DNA of 64,000 nucleotides from Fretibacterium sp. Lineage in GTDB: Bacteria > Synergistota > Synergistia > Synergistales > Aminobacteriaceae. The notes beneath the pieces were generated by a model. That model ran no database searches, was not told the DNA's origin, and was given only the letters and a program-made list of their open reading frames with translations. The DNA lies in NCBI GenBank assembly GCA_024695065.1, contig JAILIX010000042.1:36056-100055 (forward strand), written 5' to 3'. The translations under genes and the position numbers were made by a program. Position 1 is the stretch's first letter. Each line of letters starts with the position of its first letter. Shown piece by piece: positions 25,146 through 34,112 of the stretch.

Positions 25146-26218
25146 GTAAGGTCAAAAAAGGCGTGCGCCTGGAAAACGTATCCAAAATATATCTGGATCC
25201 GAAGACAAAAAAACAATTCAACGCGGTGGACGATATCTCTCTGGAGATTGCCCCCGGTGAATTTGTCACCCTTCTTGGACCTTCCGGCTGCGGAAAAACC
25301 ACCACACTGCGCATGATTGCCGGTTTTGAGAGCCCTGATGCCGGCGAAATTTATCTTGGGGACGAACCCATCAACGAACTGACGCCCAACAGGCGAGATA
25401 CCGCCATGGTGTTCCAAAGCTATGCTCTGTTCCCTCATATCAACATCTTTGACAATATAGCCTATGGACTTAAGCTGCGCAAGTTCAGCAAGCAGGTCAT
25501 CCGCGATAAGGTATTCGGCATGATGGACCTTGTGGGGCTGACAGGCATGGAGAACCGTTATACCAACCAGCTGTCGGGGGGGCAGCAGCAGCGTGTGGCC
25601 CTGGCCCGCGCACTGGTGCTTGAGCCGGGTGTGCTTCTGTTTGACGAGCCGCTGTCCAATCTGGACGCGAAACTGCGTGTGCAGATGCGCACCGAGATAC
25701 GCCGCATTCAGCAGCAGCTGGGTATCACTGCAATATACGTTACCCATGACCAGAGTGAGGCCATGTCTATCTCGGACCGGATTATCCTGCTGAATAGAGG
25801 CCGGATAGTGCAGATTGGGTCTCCGTTTGATATTTACTATCATCCCAACAGCGAATTTGTGGCAGACTTCATCGGCGAATGTAGTTTTTTGAAGGGCGTG
25901 ATAGCAGAACAGCGTTCGGGCGAGGCCGTGGTAGACGTGGACGGCAGAAAAGTAAGCGTCGTCTGCGGCGGTGAGCCTGTAACAGGAGAAACCAGGGAAA
26001 TTGTGCTGCGCCCGGAGGCAGTTCGAATCGGTGACAGCGGTCTTTTGCCCTGTCGGGTGGAGTTGAGCTGCTTCATGGGATCATATCAGAATTATCACGT
26101 GCGCGTGGGCAGCACGCTGGTGAAGGTGGCAGACACCTGTCCCATCGGGCACAGGGTGTTTCGTGTGGGGGAGGAGGCATGGATTTCCTTTGAAAAGGAG
26201 TGTGTGCACCTGTTGTAA
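25142..26218 (+). CDS. ABC transporter ATPase (system B)
   Basis: 358 residues from the ATG at 25142, which overlaps the permease stop by four bases; AAGGAAGG lies upstream. Walker [20 protein letters not shown], Walker B VLLFDEP and YVTHDQ are present, then a TOBE domain. It couples ATP hydrolysis to import through the upstream permease. Last gene of the operon, closed by a strong terminator. Confidence 0.92.
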   Translation: MSKVKKGVRLENVSKIYLDPKTKKQFNAVDDISLEIAPGEFVTLLGPSGCGKTTTLRMIAGFESPDAGEIYLGDEPINELTPNRRDTAMVFQSYALFPHINIFDNIAYGLKLRKFSKQVIRDKVFGMMDLVGLTGMENRYTNQLSGGQQQRVALARALVLEPGVLLFDEPLSNLDAKLRVQMRTEIRRIQQQLGITAIYVTHDQSEAMSISDRIILLNRGRIVQIGSPFDIYYHPNSEFVADFIGECSFLKGVIAEQRSGEAVVDVDGRKVSVVCGGEPVTGETREIVLRPEAVRIGDSGLLPCRVELSCFMGSYQNYHVRVGSTLVKVADTCPIGHRVFRVGEEAWISFEKECVHLL

Positions 26219-26275
26219 GACGCTTTTAATAAACAACTATATCCTCTGACTCTGTAGAAAAACAAAATGAAAGCG

Positions 26276-26302
26276 GGGGCTCTCAGCAGCCCCTGTTTTT
26301 TT
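26276..26302 (+). terminator. terminator of ABC system B operon
   Basis: GGGGCT pairs with AGCCCC (26276-26281 with 26288-26293), followed by G and T7. Confidence 0.88.
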
Positions 26303-26304
26303 AA

Positions 26305-26517
26305 TCAGATCTCAACTTTTAATCGCGTCTTTCCAGCCGTTGTGGTACGGTCATGCGGACATTTTGATAAGGGCATGCGATTTCTTGAGGCTTCGGGCAT
26401 AAAGGTGGGTAAGGAACCAAGTATCAAATAAGACTTGAAAAAATCATCCATGTTCCCATAGAGTATAAGCGTCGAAACAAAACCCGAAGGGAGTTTCACA
26501 GATGGTTTTCTCTAATA
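26305..26517 (-). pseudogene. remnant of small gene(s) interrupted by an IS5-family element
   Basis: Read on the minus strand this region continues an ATG (27444-27442) on the far side of the IS. If the IS and one CTAG copy are removed, a frame of 28 codons results (starting MSKLVLEKT). Its stop overlaps an ATG at 26451 that opens a 48-codon frame (starting MDDFFKSYLI) ending at 26305. Either two tiny coupled genes or one gene with a frameshift. I do not recognise the product. Confidence 0.35.
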
Positions 26518-26521
26518 CTAG

Positions 26522-27431
26522 ACCTGTCCACCAACTTGTCATATCAGTGAAAACGCGACATGCTTAATTTATGAATAACATAGAAAGACTGGATTCCTTA
26601 AAGGACGAAGTGTAGTAGGGGATATTTGGCGTAACAAAGGCTGCATTTGACAAGATGCTGTCAATTTTGGAGGAGGCTTACCCACAGCAGCATACCAGGG
26701 GAGGGGTGGCTCTGTCAGTCGGCTGTCTGTGTCGGCAGGAAACCTGCTTTGCGGGCTGGACAGGCTGATAATAACGCTGGGATATTACAGGGAGTATCGG
26801 ACCATGAGGCATATTGCTTTTGACTATGGGGTATCAAAAAGCATGGTTCATAAGAGCATTCAATGGGTTGAGAATGTGCTTATTCGCAGAAAGGAATTTG
26901 CCTTGCCTGGCAGGAAGGAGCTCGCGAAGGCACAGGAGGCGCAAGTTGTCCTTATTGATGCGACGGAGTGCGAAATAGAACGACCGAAAAAAAACAGAAA
27001 GAATACTATTCCGGGAAGAAGAAAAGACATACGATAAAGGTTCAGGTTGTTGCCAATGTTTCAACGCGGGATGTCATTTAATTTCAACAGGCAAAGGCAG
27101 AGAACATGACTTCAGTATTTTTCAGGAGAGTAAGGTACATTTTACCCGGTGGGCTCAGGTTATCGCGGATAAGGGTTATCAGGGGATTCAGAAGCTTCAT
27201 TTCAACAGTGTTGTTCCGATCAGGGTAAAAAAGGGTCGGTCGCTATCGGTTCCTGAAAAACTTTATAACTCACTTGTTTCAAAGTGCAGAATTTACATTG
27301 AGCATATCAACCGCTATATTAAAAGGTTCCGTATCTTTCCTTCACGATACAGGAACAGGCGTAAGAAATTTGGACTTCGTTTCTCTTTGGCCTGCGGGCT
27401 TTATCATTTTCAACATGGTTAGTGGACAGGT
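26522..27431 (+). mobile_element. decayed IS5-family insertion sequence (about 910 bp)
   Basis: 14-bp terminal inverted repeats (26522-26535 and 27418-27431, starting ACCTGTCCAC) are flanked on both sides by CTAG (26518-26521 and 27432-27435), matching the YTAR target type of IS5 relatives. The transposase frame inside is broken in several places, so the copy is dead unless helped in trans. Confidence 0.8.
26571..27422 (+). pseudogene. IS5-family transposase, multiply inactivated
   Basis: The frame starts at the ATG at 26571, meets two stop codons at 26613-26618, shifts frame near 26700-26725, shifts again in the A-rich stretch near 26990, and has another stop near 27080 before the end at 27422. 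Conserved pieces can be read across frames: the HTH part (MRHIAFDYGVSKSMVHKSI), the first catalytic Asp (LIDATECEIERP), GREHDFSIFQ and ADKGYQGIQKLH. These point to the DDE_Tnp_4/IS5-superfamily. Confidence 0.8.
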
Positions 27432-27494
27432 CTAGTTTACTCATTTTTATTCGTTCCCTTCCTTCGGTCGTGAATATCCCGCTTCGGGGCAGAA

Positions 27495-27532
27495 ACTAAG
27501 CACGGGCCGGAAAGTTCCAGCCCGTGCTTAGT
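27495..27532 (-). terminator. terminator of the sugar kinase gene
   Basis: A perfect 13-bp stem (27495-27507 with 27520-27532), then TTTC on the minus strand, 27 bases past the kinase stop. Confidence 0.75.
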
Positions 27533-27558
27533 AATATTATAGTTAAGGAAAAAGGACT

Positions 27559-28656
27559 TCAGCGCTTCACACGGGCGCCCGCGCCGCCCATAATGGCCTC
27601 CACCTCGTTCACACTGGCCATGGAGGTGTCGCCCGGCGTCGTCATGGCCAGAGCTCCGTGAGCCGCGCCGTAGTTCACAGCCTTCTCCGGGTCCCCCGTG
27701 GTCATCAGCCCGTAAACCAGTCCAGAGGCAAAGGAATCACCGCCGCCTACACGGTCCATGATTTCCAGCCCGTCATAGGCTCTGGACATATAAATGTTGC
27801 CGTCTGCCCAGCAAATAGCCTTCCAGTCGTTGACCGTTGCTGTCCGCACCGTGCGCAGGGTTGTGGCCACAGCCTTGAAGTTGGGATACGCCTTCGCCGC
27901 CTCGCCGATCATCTTTTTGTAGCCGTCAAGGTTCAGTTCCTTGAGGTTTGCGTCGTTGCCCTCAATCTGGAATCCAAGGCACGCCGTGAAATCCTCCTCA
28001 TTGCCGATCATCACGTCAACGTACTTCGCGACCTCTTTGTTGACCTCCTGAGCCTTGGCCTGGCCGCCGATAGCGCTCCACATGGAGGGACGGTAGTTCA
28101 GGTCATAGGAGATGACAGTACCGTACTTCTTTGCAGTCTTGCACGCAGCGATGACCGTCTCGCACGCCTGCTCAGACAAGGCGGCATAAATTCCGCCTGT
28201 GTGCAGCCACCGCACGCCCAGTTCGCCGAAGATGTGGTCAAAGTCAAAGTCCTTCGGAGTCGCCTGGGAGATAGCCGTGTTCGCCCTGTCAGAGCAGCCC
28301 ACCGCCCCGCGAATCCCATAACCACGCTCCGTGAAGTTGATGCCGTTGCGGCAGATACGGCCAATGCCGTCGGTCTTCTTCCAGAAAATCAGTTCCGTGC
28401 TGACGCCGCCCTGCTCGATAAAGTCCTTCATCAGCCGGCCCACCTCGTTGTCCGCAAAGGCCGTGATGACCGCAGTATTCATGCCGAAACACTTGTGCAG
28501 CCCGCGAATGACGTTATACTCTCCGCCGCCCTCCCACGCACGGAAGGTCCGCGCAGTGCGGATACGTCCCTCACCGGGATCCAGCCGCAGCATAATCTCG
28601 CCAAGACTCACTGCATCGTATTTGCATTCGCCGGCCGGCCTGAGTTTCAGATCCAT
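27559..28656 (-). CDS. kdgK: PfkB-family sugar kinase, probable 2-keto-3-deoxygluconate kinase
   Basis: 365 residues, ATG preceded by AGGAGG. PfkB ribokinase fold: substrate-binding GGGEYNVIRGL near residue 45, DLNYRPSMW in the middle, and the catalytic signature DRVGGGDSFASGLVYGL, with the base Asp, near residue 295. DLNYRPxxW is typical of 2-keto-3-deoxygluconate kinases, which phosphorylate KDG on the way to KDPG and pyruvate. No KDPG aldolase lies beside it, so the substrate is a family-based inference. It has its own terminator and is separate from the flg-hsl operon upstream. Confidence 0.8.
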   Translation of the reverse strand: MDLKLRPAGECKYDAVSLGEIMLRLDPGEGRIRTARTFRAWEGGGEYNVIRGLHKCFGMNTAVITAFADNEVGRLMKDFIEQGGVSTELIFWKKTDGIGRICRNGINFTERGYGIRGAVGCSDRANTAISQATPKDFDFDHIFGELGVRWLHTGGIYAALSEQACETVIAACKTAKKYGTVISYDLNYRPSMWSAIGGQAKAQEVNKEVAKYVDVMIGNEEDFTACLGFQIEGNDANLKELNLDGYKKMIGEAAKAYPNFKAVATTLRTVRTATVNDWKAICWADGNIYMSRAYDGLEIMDRVGGGDSFASGLVYGLMTTGDPEKAVNYGAAHGALAMTTPGDTSMASVNEVEAIMGGAGARVKR

Positions 28657-28696
28657 TGTTATTACCTCCTGAATTTATATTTATAAAAATAGAAAA

Positions 28697-28719
28697 CCAG
28701 GACCCCCTGAGGATCCTGG
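28697..28719 (-). terminator. terminator of the xerC-hslVU-codY-flgBC operon
   Basis: A 9-bp stem (28697-28705 with 28711-28719, one G-U pair on the RNA) followed by T4 on the minus strand, 15 bases after the flgC stop. Confidence 0.75.
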
Positions 28720-28733
28720 CAGCTTTTGAAGCT

Positions 28734-29153
28734 TTAGCCCTTCATAACCTCGAGCGCGCTGTTCCACATATCGCGCCCCGTGGTGACGACAGAGAGGTTT
28801 GCCTCGTAGGCACGGCTGGCCACCAGCATATCCGTCATCTCACGAACCAGATTGACGTTGGGATAGGCCACGTAACCTTCCTCGTTGGCGTCAGGATGGT
28901 CGGGCTGATAGGTCATGCGCGGAGCAGTCTGGTCCTCCTCAATGGATGTAACGCGCACACCGCCGATGTCCCGGTAGCCGCCAAGGGTTTTATCCAGCAT
29001 CTCGGCAAAAACAGGCACACGTCGCTTGTAGGGTCCGCCGTCCAGCGTACGTGTTGTGTTGATGTTTGCCAGATTCGAGGAAATCGTATCCATCCACAGA
29101 CGATGAGCCGTCAGTGAACTGCCCGCGACCTCCATGCTCTCAAAGATCCGCAT
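28734..29153 (-). CDS. flgC: flagellar basal-body rod protein FlgC
   Basis: 139 residues, full length. The N-terminal helix with the rod signature (SGSL-like SSLTAHRLWMDTISSNLANINTT) and the C-terminal helix (YPNVNLVREMTDMLVASRAYEANL) are typical of FlgC. It forms the proximal rod in the periplasm together with FlgB and FlgF. It lies 18 bases after flgB. No fliE follows; the terminator comes directly. Confidence 0.95.
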   Translation of the reverse strand: MRIFESMEVAGSSLTAHRLWMDTISSNLANINTTRTLDGGPYKRRVPVFAEMLDKTLGGYRDIGGVRVTSIEEDQTAPRMTYQPDHPDANEEGYVAYPNVNLVREMTDMLVASRAYEANLSVVTTGRDMWNSALEVMKG

Positions 29154-29171
29154 GTAACTTCCCCCCTCAGG

Positions 29172-29573
29172 TTAACGTCCCGCGATGACAGACTTGAGCA
29201 TGGCGAGTTTGCCGCTGGCAATGCGCATGAAAGCACTGTACATCATGCGCGTCTCCGAAAGCGCAGCCATCTCCCGCTCCGGGTCGACGTTGTTCATGTC
29301 CAGACGATACCGTTCATCCTTAATCTTTATTTCAGCCGCCTCGACGTCCGACATGCGCAAAGGATGTGAAGGGATATGCTCCGCGTCCGTCACGGTCATG
29401 TGGAGCTTTTTGCCCTGCTCCATCACCTCGCGCATCTGGTCCTCAAACGAGACGTTGCGACGGGCATAACCCGGGGTGTTGGCGTTGGCAATATTCCGCG
29501 TAACGGCCTTAAAACGCTGTGCCAGACATTCTGTTTCCTTATCAATAACGCTCCATGTGTAATCTCCCAGCAC
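29172..29573 (-). CDS. flgB: flagellar basal-body rod protein FlgB
   Basis: 133 residues from the GTG at 29573, favoured because a GGAAGAGGG stretch then has suitable spacing; a GTG at 29582 would leave almost none. The rod motif RNIANANTPGYARRNVSFED is diagnostic, as is the ERYRLDMNNVDPEREMAALSE region. FlgB is the most proximal rod subunit, above the MS ring. It follows codY on the same strand. Confidence 0.93.
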   Translation of the reverse strand: MLGDYTWSVIDKETECLAQRFKAVTRNIANANTPGYARRNVSFEDQMREVMEQGKKLHMTVTDAEHIPSHPLRMSDVEAAEIKIKDERYRLDMNNVDPEREMAALSETRMMYSAFMRIASGKLAMLKSVIAGR

Positions 29574-29622
29574 GGGCCTCACCCTCTTCCGGAGTAATTA
29601 TAACACTACATAATGCCGGGCG

Positions 29623-30495
29623 TCAGTAGGAGATATGATCTGAGGCGGCGACCCCCAGTTCTTCAATGAACAGCGGGCTGAGCACCTTGATATATGTCCC
29701 TTTCATTCCCAGGCTGCGGCTCTCGATGAGTCCTGCGCTCTCCAGTTTTCGCAGGGCGTTGACGATGACACTGCGCGTGACCCCCACCCGGTCCGCCACC
29801 TTACTGGCAATGGCGACGCCCTCAAGCCCCTTTATCTCCGCCATGATATGCTTCATGGACTCCACCTCCGAGTAGGACAGAGCGCGCATGCCCATCTGCA
29901 CTGCCAGATGCTCCCGGGACCGCTCCTCAATCATGCGGCTGCGCTCGTTCAGTATCTCAATCCCCACCAGGTTTCCCAGGTACTCGGCCAGAAGGACATC
30001 ACGAATCAGGAAGGACGCGTGAAACCGGACTAAAAGCACTGTTCCCAGCCGCTCACCCGCCGCTCCGGTGATGGGTACGTACATCAGGTGTTTCTCAGGG
30101 GGTGTGCCCGAGTAGTCATCGTCGAACAGAAAAGCGTCCTCGTCGTGTATTTCGGAGTCGCGGCAGCGGTTCATCCTTATGATAAACTCGTCGGGCATCA
30201 CACCGCTGCTGATGCTGGCAGACAGCGCCTTGGAGTCGTACTCAGGCAGCCAGTGATAACCCAGCACACGGCCGTTCTTGTCCGCAATATAGATATTGGC
30301 CGTCAGGAACTCCGAGAGAAGATTCGCCAGCCGGGCATAGTCCAGCGGTTCCCCCTCCCGCCGGTTCTGCACGGCTCTGGCAACCTGCCGGGTCTTTTCC
30401 AGGAGATCCCTCAGCGCCTCCGTCACTTCCGGGCAGGTCTCCACCGCTGTCCGCTGTCCTTTCCTCCCCTCGCGCTTTTGGTCCCTGTTCATCAT
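29623..30495 (-). CDS. codY: GTP/branched-chain-amino-acid-sensing repressor CodY
   Basis: 290 residues, AAAGGAG seven bases before the ATG. The N-terminal GAF domain (ANLLSEFLTANIYIADKNGR and onwards), which binds isoleucine/valine/leucine in Firmicutes, is followed by a linker helix and a winged-helix DNA-binding domain. That domain contains the near-invariant CodY stretch TRSVIVNALRKLESAGLIES and GMKGTYIKVL. In Firmicutes CodY represses amino-acid biosynthesis and transport genes when nutrients are plentiful. Gene order hslV-hslU-codY-flgB-flgC is as in Bacilli and Clostridia. Finding it in a diderm with LPS genes is notable. Confidence 0.95.
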   Translation of the reverse strand: MMNRDQKREGRKGQRTAVETCPEVTEALRDLLEKTRQVARAVQNRREGEPLDYARLANLLSEFLTANIYIADKNGRVLGYHWLPEYDSKALSASISSGVMPDEFIIRMNRCRDSEIHDEDAFLFDDDYSGTPPEKHLMYVPITGAAGERLGTVLLVRFHASFLIRDVLLAEYLGNLVGIEILNERSRMIEERSREHLAVQMGMRALSYSEVESMKHIMAEIKGLEGVAIASKVADRVGVTRSVIVNALRKLESAGLIESRSLGMKGTYIKVLSPLFIEELGVAASDHISY

Positions 30496-30529
30496 ATGTT
30501 TTCTCCTTTAACTAACTCACACAATTCGT

Positions 30530-31972
30530 CTACAGCAGGTAGCGCCGGATATCCCTGTCCTCAACAAGTGAGCTCAGCCGCTCCCGGACGAGTTCGGGCG
30601 TGATCCTGATCTTCTCCGTCTCCTTGTCGCACACAGAAAAACTGATCTCCTCCAGAAGCTGCTCCATCATCGTGTGCAGCCGTCTGGCTCCGATGTCCTC
30701 CATTTCCGCATTCATCTTGTGGGCCAGCTTGGCAATCTCCGCCGTGGCTTCCTCCGTGAAGCAAAGTTCAGCCCCCTCCGTGGAGATCAGAGCTTTATAC
30801 TGGCGGATGAGGCTGTTCTCCGGCTCCGTCAGGATCTGCTGAAGATTTTCCCAGCTCAGCGGCTCCAGCTCCACCCGGATAGGGAAGCGTCCCTGAAGCT
30901 CCGGGATGAGGTCGGAGGGCTTGACTCCACTGAAAGCTCCAGCTGCGATGAAGAGGATATGGTCTGTCCTGACAGGGCCGTAGCGTGTCTGCACCACGGA
31001 GCCCTCCACAATGGGCAGAAGATCCCGCTGCACCCCCTCGCGGCTTACGTCGGGTCCGCTGCTGTTTCCGCCCCGGACCACCACCTTGTCCAGCTCGTCC
31101 AGAAAGACAATGCCATCCTCCTGAACCGTATCCACCGCTTCCCGGGCCAGAGCGTCGGTGTCAATCAGCTTCTCAGCCTCCTCGGACTGAAGGAGCCTCA
31201 GTGCCTCCTGAACTTTCATACGGCGTTTTTTCATGCGTTTGGGCAAGACCCCGCTCAGCATTTCCCCCATGTTAATGCCCATTGCATCCATGCCGGCGGC
31301 TCCGAAAATGGGCAGGGCCGCCGCACTGTCTGCAACCTCAATATCCACCTCACGCCCATCCAGACGTCCCTCCCGGAGCATAGTCAGAAGACGCGTTCGG
31401 GTACCGCTGTTTCTGTCCTCTTCAGGCTCCTGCGGCGCGGCATCAGGCTCTTCATCTTCTTCATCGCTGTCGGTGCCGCCAAGGACCCGCATCAGACCTG
31501 GCATGGAGAACTTCCGCTCCCGTTCCGGTCTGGGCAGCAGAGCGTCAAGAAGACGCTGCTCCGCGCGCTCCAGTGCCGGCGCCTGAACCGTCTCCAGCAT
31601 CCTCCTGCGGACCATGGACACGGCAGACTCCGTCAGGTCCCGAATGATGGACTCCACGTCCCGTCCCACGTAGCCGACCTCCGTGAACTTCGTCGCTTCC
31701 ACTTTAATGAAGGGAGCGCTGGACAGTGTAGCAAGCCGCCTCGCAATCTCCGTCTTGCCCACGCCGGTGGGCCCCACCATCAGAATGTTCTTGGGAACCA
31801 CCTCATGGGCCAGTTCCGGAGGAAGGGCTCGCCGGCGCAGGCGGTTGCGCATCGCTACGGCCACGGCCCGCTTTGCCTTCTCCTGCCCGACGATGTAACG
31901 GTTCAGATACTCAATGATCTTAGAAGGCGTCAGGGGAGAGTCCACCCGCCTGATTCCGCTTGTTTCGTTCAT
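30530..31972 (-). CDS. hslU: HslU (ClpY) AAA+ unfoldase of the HslVU protease
   Basis: 480 residues from the ATG at 31972, which overlaps the hslV stop (ATGA). It unfolds substrates and feeds them into HslV. Walker A GPTGVGKTE, Walker B IVFLDELDK, the GYVGRDVE pore region and sensor/arginine elements (ELQGRFPIRVEL, GARRLHTMME) are in order. Between them lies the I-domain, with an acidic low-complexity stretch (SDEEDEEPDAAPQEPEED). The C-terminus RRYLL fits the HslU tail that docks into HslV. Confidence 0.95.
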   Translation of the reverse strand: MNETSGIRRVDSPLTPSKIIEYLNRYIVGQEKAKRAVAVAMRNRLRRRALPPELAHEVVPKNILMVGPTGVGKTEIARRLATLSSAPFIKVEATKFTEVGYVGRDVESIIRDLTESAVSMVRRRMLETVQAPALERAEQRLLDALLPRPERERKFSMPGLMRVLGGTDSDEEDEEPDAAPQEPEEDRNSGTRTRLLTMLREGRLDGREVDIEVADSAAALPIFGAAGMDAMGINMGEMLSGVLPKRMKKRRMKVQEALRLLQSEEAEKLIDTDALAREAVDTVQEDGIVFLDELDKVVVRGGNSSGPDVSREGVQRDLLPIVEGSVVQTRYGPVRTDHILFIAAGAFSGVKPSDLIPELQGRFPIRVELEPLSWENLQQILTEPENSLIRQYKALISTEGAELCFTEEATAEIAKLAHKMNAEMEDIGARRLHTMMEQLLEEISFSVCDKETEKIRITPELVRERLSSLVEDRDIRRYLL

Positions 31973-32523
31973 TCTCCCAATACCTCCAGCGTCACCTTGT
32001 TGTCCGTGTAAATGCAAATCTCTGAGGCTAGTTCAATAGCCCGCCGTGCAATCTTCTCCGGAGGCCAGTCCGTTGCCTCCCGCAGAGCCCGGCCCGCAGC
32101 CAGTGCGTACCCGGAACCTGAGCCGATAGAGGCCACGTCCCCCTCCGGCTCCAGAATATCCCCTGCGCCGCTCAAAAGCAGCGTCATTCCTCTGTCTGCA
32201 GCCAGCATCATGGCTTCAAGTCGCCGCAGCGCCTTGTCCATGCGCCACTCGCGCACCAGCTTCACGGCCCCCTTCATCAGGTCGCCCTTCTCCTGCTCCA
32301 GACAATTTTCAAACCGCTCCAGCAGCGTCATGGCATCCGCTGTGCTGCCGGCAAACCCCGTCAGCACCTTTCCCCCCAGCAGAGGCCGCACCTTGCGGGC
32401 GCCGGATTTGATGATCTGACTTCCCAGCGTGACCTGCCCGTCGCCGGCCATGGCCACCCGCGTTCCGGATCGGACGCACACAATAGTTGTACCCTGAAAT
32501 GTCAGAGGATGAGCCCCCTCCAA
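31969..32523 (-). CDS. hslV: HslV (ClpQ) peptidase subunit
   Basis: 184 residues from a TTG at 32523; GGGAGG stands only two bases away, so the start is not certain, but no other codon fits. The proteasome-like catalytic Thr is in the segment FQGTTIVCV, about ten residues in, so a short N-terminal peptide must be removed, unlike E. coli HslV where only Met is cleaved. GDGQVTLG, GFAGSTADA and the C-terminal ICIYTDN are typical. It forms the peptidase double ring with HslU. Confidence 0.93.
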   Translation of the reverse strand: MEGAHPLTFQGTTIVCVRSGTRVAMAGDGQVTLGSQIIKSGARKVRPLLGGKVLTGFAGSTADAMTLLERFENCLEQEKGDLMKGAVKLVREWRMDKALRRLEAMMLAADRGMTLLLSGAGDILEPEGDVASIGSGSGYALAAGRALREATDWPPEKIARRAIELASEICIYTDNKVTLEVLGE

Positions 32524-32613
32524 TGCCTCCCTGCCTGATGTGAACAGAATAAATCATCCTTTCCTGACTCAGCGCCGGGTGAACCGGATTCCCGGTCCCG
32601 GCCAATAAAAATC

Positions 32614-33600
32614 CTATTCTATATTCGCCCGTGGGTGTGCGGCGGCATAGCTGTCTTTCATCCACGATGCACTGACCGTGAGGTAGATCTGCGTTGTGGA
32701 CAGACTCTCATGTCCCAGGAACTCCTGGACAAACTTCAGTGACGCCCCATGCTCCAGAAGGTGCGTCGCGCAGCTGTGGCGCAGAGTGTGGGGGGTGACC
32801 CCCTCCAGCCCTGCCTGAGCTGCCAGTCCCGTCACAATGCGGTGGACCGTCCGCACGGTCAGCGGCCGGCCCTTCCGCCCCTCAAAAACGTAGCCCTCGT
32901 CTGGCCCTTCCCCGGCTCGAAGCTCTGAAGGGGAATCGTTCCCCTCCAAAGCTGTTCCGGCTGAGAGCCCCCTGAGGGCCAGCAGAGCGCGTCGGGCGCA
33001 GTTGCCAAAGGGGACACGTCGCTCCTTGTTTCCCTTTCCCAGAATAATGAGCCACCGCTCATCAAGGTCTGTATCCTTCCAGCGCAGACCCGTGAGCTCC
33101 GATATGCGCAGGCCACAGCCGTAGAGCAGTTCGAGAATTGCCGTGGCCCTCACGCGCACACTCTCCTCAGTTTCTGCCTCCGCAGCCTCAAAAAGATGTC
33201 CCACTGCCTCTTCAGACAAGGCACGGGGCAGAGGACGCCGGGTGCCGGGCCCCTGAAGATTCCGAGCAGGGTCATCTTCCCGGAGGCCGCGCTTCTTCAG
33301 GAAGGCGAAGAAGCTTCGCAGCGAGGACAACTTGCGCGCCACTGTAGCCTTTGCGAAACTCCAGCCTGAAAGTGTACGCAGATAAGCACGCAAAACCAGC
33401 ATATCCACCCTGCCTACATCTTCGATCCCCTGCGCCTCAAGGTAGTCTGCGAACTGGTGGAGGTCAGAAGCGTAGCTGATACAGGTGTGGTCAGAGGGAG
33501 AGCGGTGCTGTACATACTCAATAAAGGCGTCAATCGCGCCGGATATCGTAACTTCAGAAGAACAGGGGTCCAAGGCCCCCTCTATCGCTCTTGTCTTCAT
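32614..33600 (-). CDS. xerC: tyrosine recombinase XerC
   Basis: About 328 residues from the ATG at 33600; this has no clear ribosome site, and a TTG at 33630 with GGAGG 12 bases upstream is an alternative. An N-terminal SAM-like core-binding domain is followed by the catalytic domain with the full set: Arg in GLRISEL, Lys in GKGNKERR, HTLRHS, LGHESLSTTQ and the Tyr in QIYL. It resolves chromosome dimers at dif with a partner recombinase. The position before hslVU and codY matches the Firmicutes arrangement. No phage context is seen. Confidence 0.9.
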   Translation of the reverse strand: MKTRAIEGALDPCSSEVTISGAIDAFIEYVQHRSPSDHTCISYASDLHQFADYLEAQGIEDVGRVDMLVLRAYLRTLSGWSFAKATVARKLSSLRSFFAFLKKRGLREDDPARNLQGPGTRRPLPRALSEEAVGHLFEAAEAETEESVRVRATAILELLYGCGLRISELTGLRWKDTDLDERWLIILGKGNKERRVPFGNCARRALLALRGLSAGTALEGNDSPSELRAGEGPDEGYVFEGRKGRPLTVRTVHRIVTGLAAQAGLEGVTPHTLRHSCATHLLEHGASLKFVQEFLGHESLSTTQIYLTVSASWMKDSYAAAHPRANIE

Positions 33601-33630
33601 TTTTAAAATATTATCAGATTTTTTGAACAA

Positions 33631-34061
33631 TTACAAGAGACGCCTCCATCGCTGTCACTGTTCTGTGATCCTGCTGCCCGGCAAGTGTTTTGTGAAAAGG
33701 TCACATCATGGATAACAGGAGTATGAAACAGGAGCGGGAGATGAGCTGTAAAGAATTACAGTATGAGAAGGGAACGGAACGGTTGTGTTCCGGGGATATG
33801 CGCAATCAGGAAGCATCCGATGAAATGGGGATCTGCCGGAGACAGTCCCGCCACATCCTGTGAGACGGAATGATGGGGGCAGATTTTCAGCGTTTTATCA
33901 GCCTCGATACAGCGACTTCCATTTTTCCACTTCACGGAGCAGCCCGACGGTGAAGAAGGCATAGACATCAGCTGTTTGAGCGTGGCAAGAATCGGGAAGG
34001 CTGAAGGCAGATGGGATGAAAAGGGCCGCAGGCCCAAAAACGGTGTGGTGAAAAACTCTGT
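33631..34061. other. long intergenic region before the dcw operon
   Basis: No convincing gene. A 93-codon minus-strand frame (33756-34037) lacks a ribosome site and resembles nothing I know. A short GGGCC-GCA-GGCCC hairpin lies at 34023-34035. mraZ, which often heads dcw clusters, is not here. Confidence 0.5.
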
Positions 34062-34089
34062 TTGCAGTTTGGCTTATTAGTGATATAGT
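34062..34089 (+). promoter_or_regulatory. promoter of the dcw operon
   Basis: TTGCAG (34062-34067), a 16-base spacer, TATAGT (34084-34089), about 24 bases before the rsmH ATG. No MraZ-type operator repeats are seen around it. Confidence 0.65.
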
Positions 34090-34112
34090 AATTTTGCGTA
34101 TTGGAGGGGATT

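Noticed and set aside
33756..34037. 93-codon minus-strand reading frame upstream of rsmH
   Set aside because: No ribosome site, no recognisable domain, and a Pro/Ser-rich composition typical of shadow frames.
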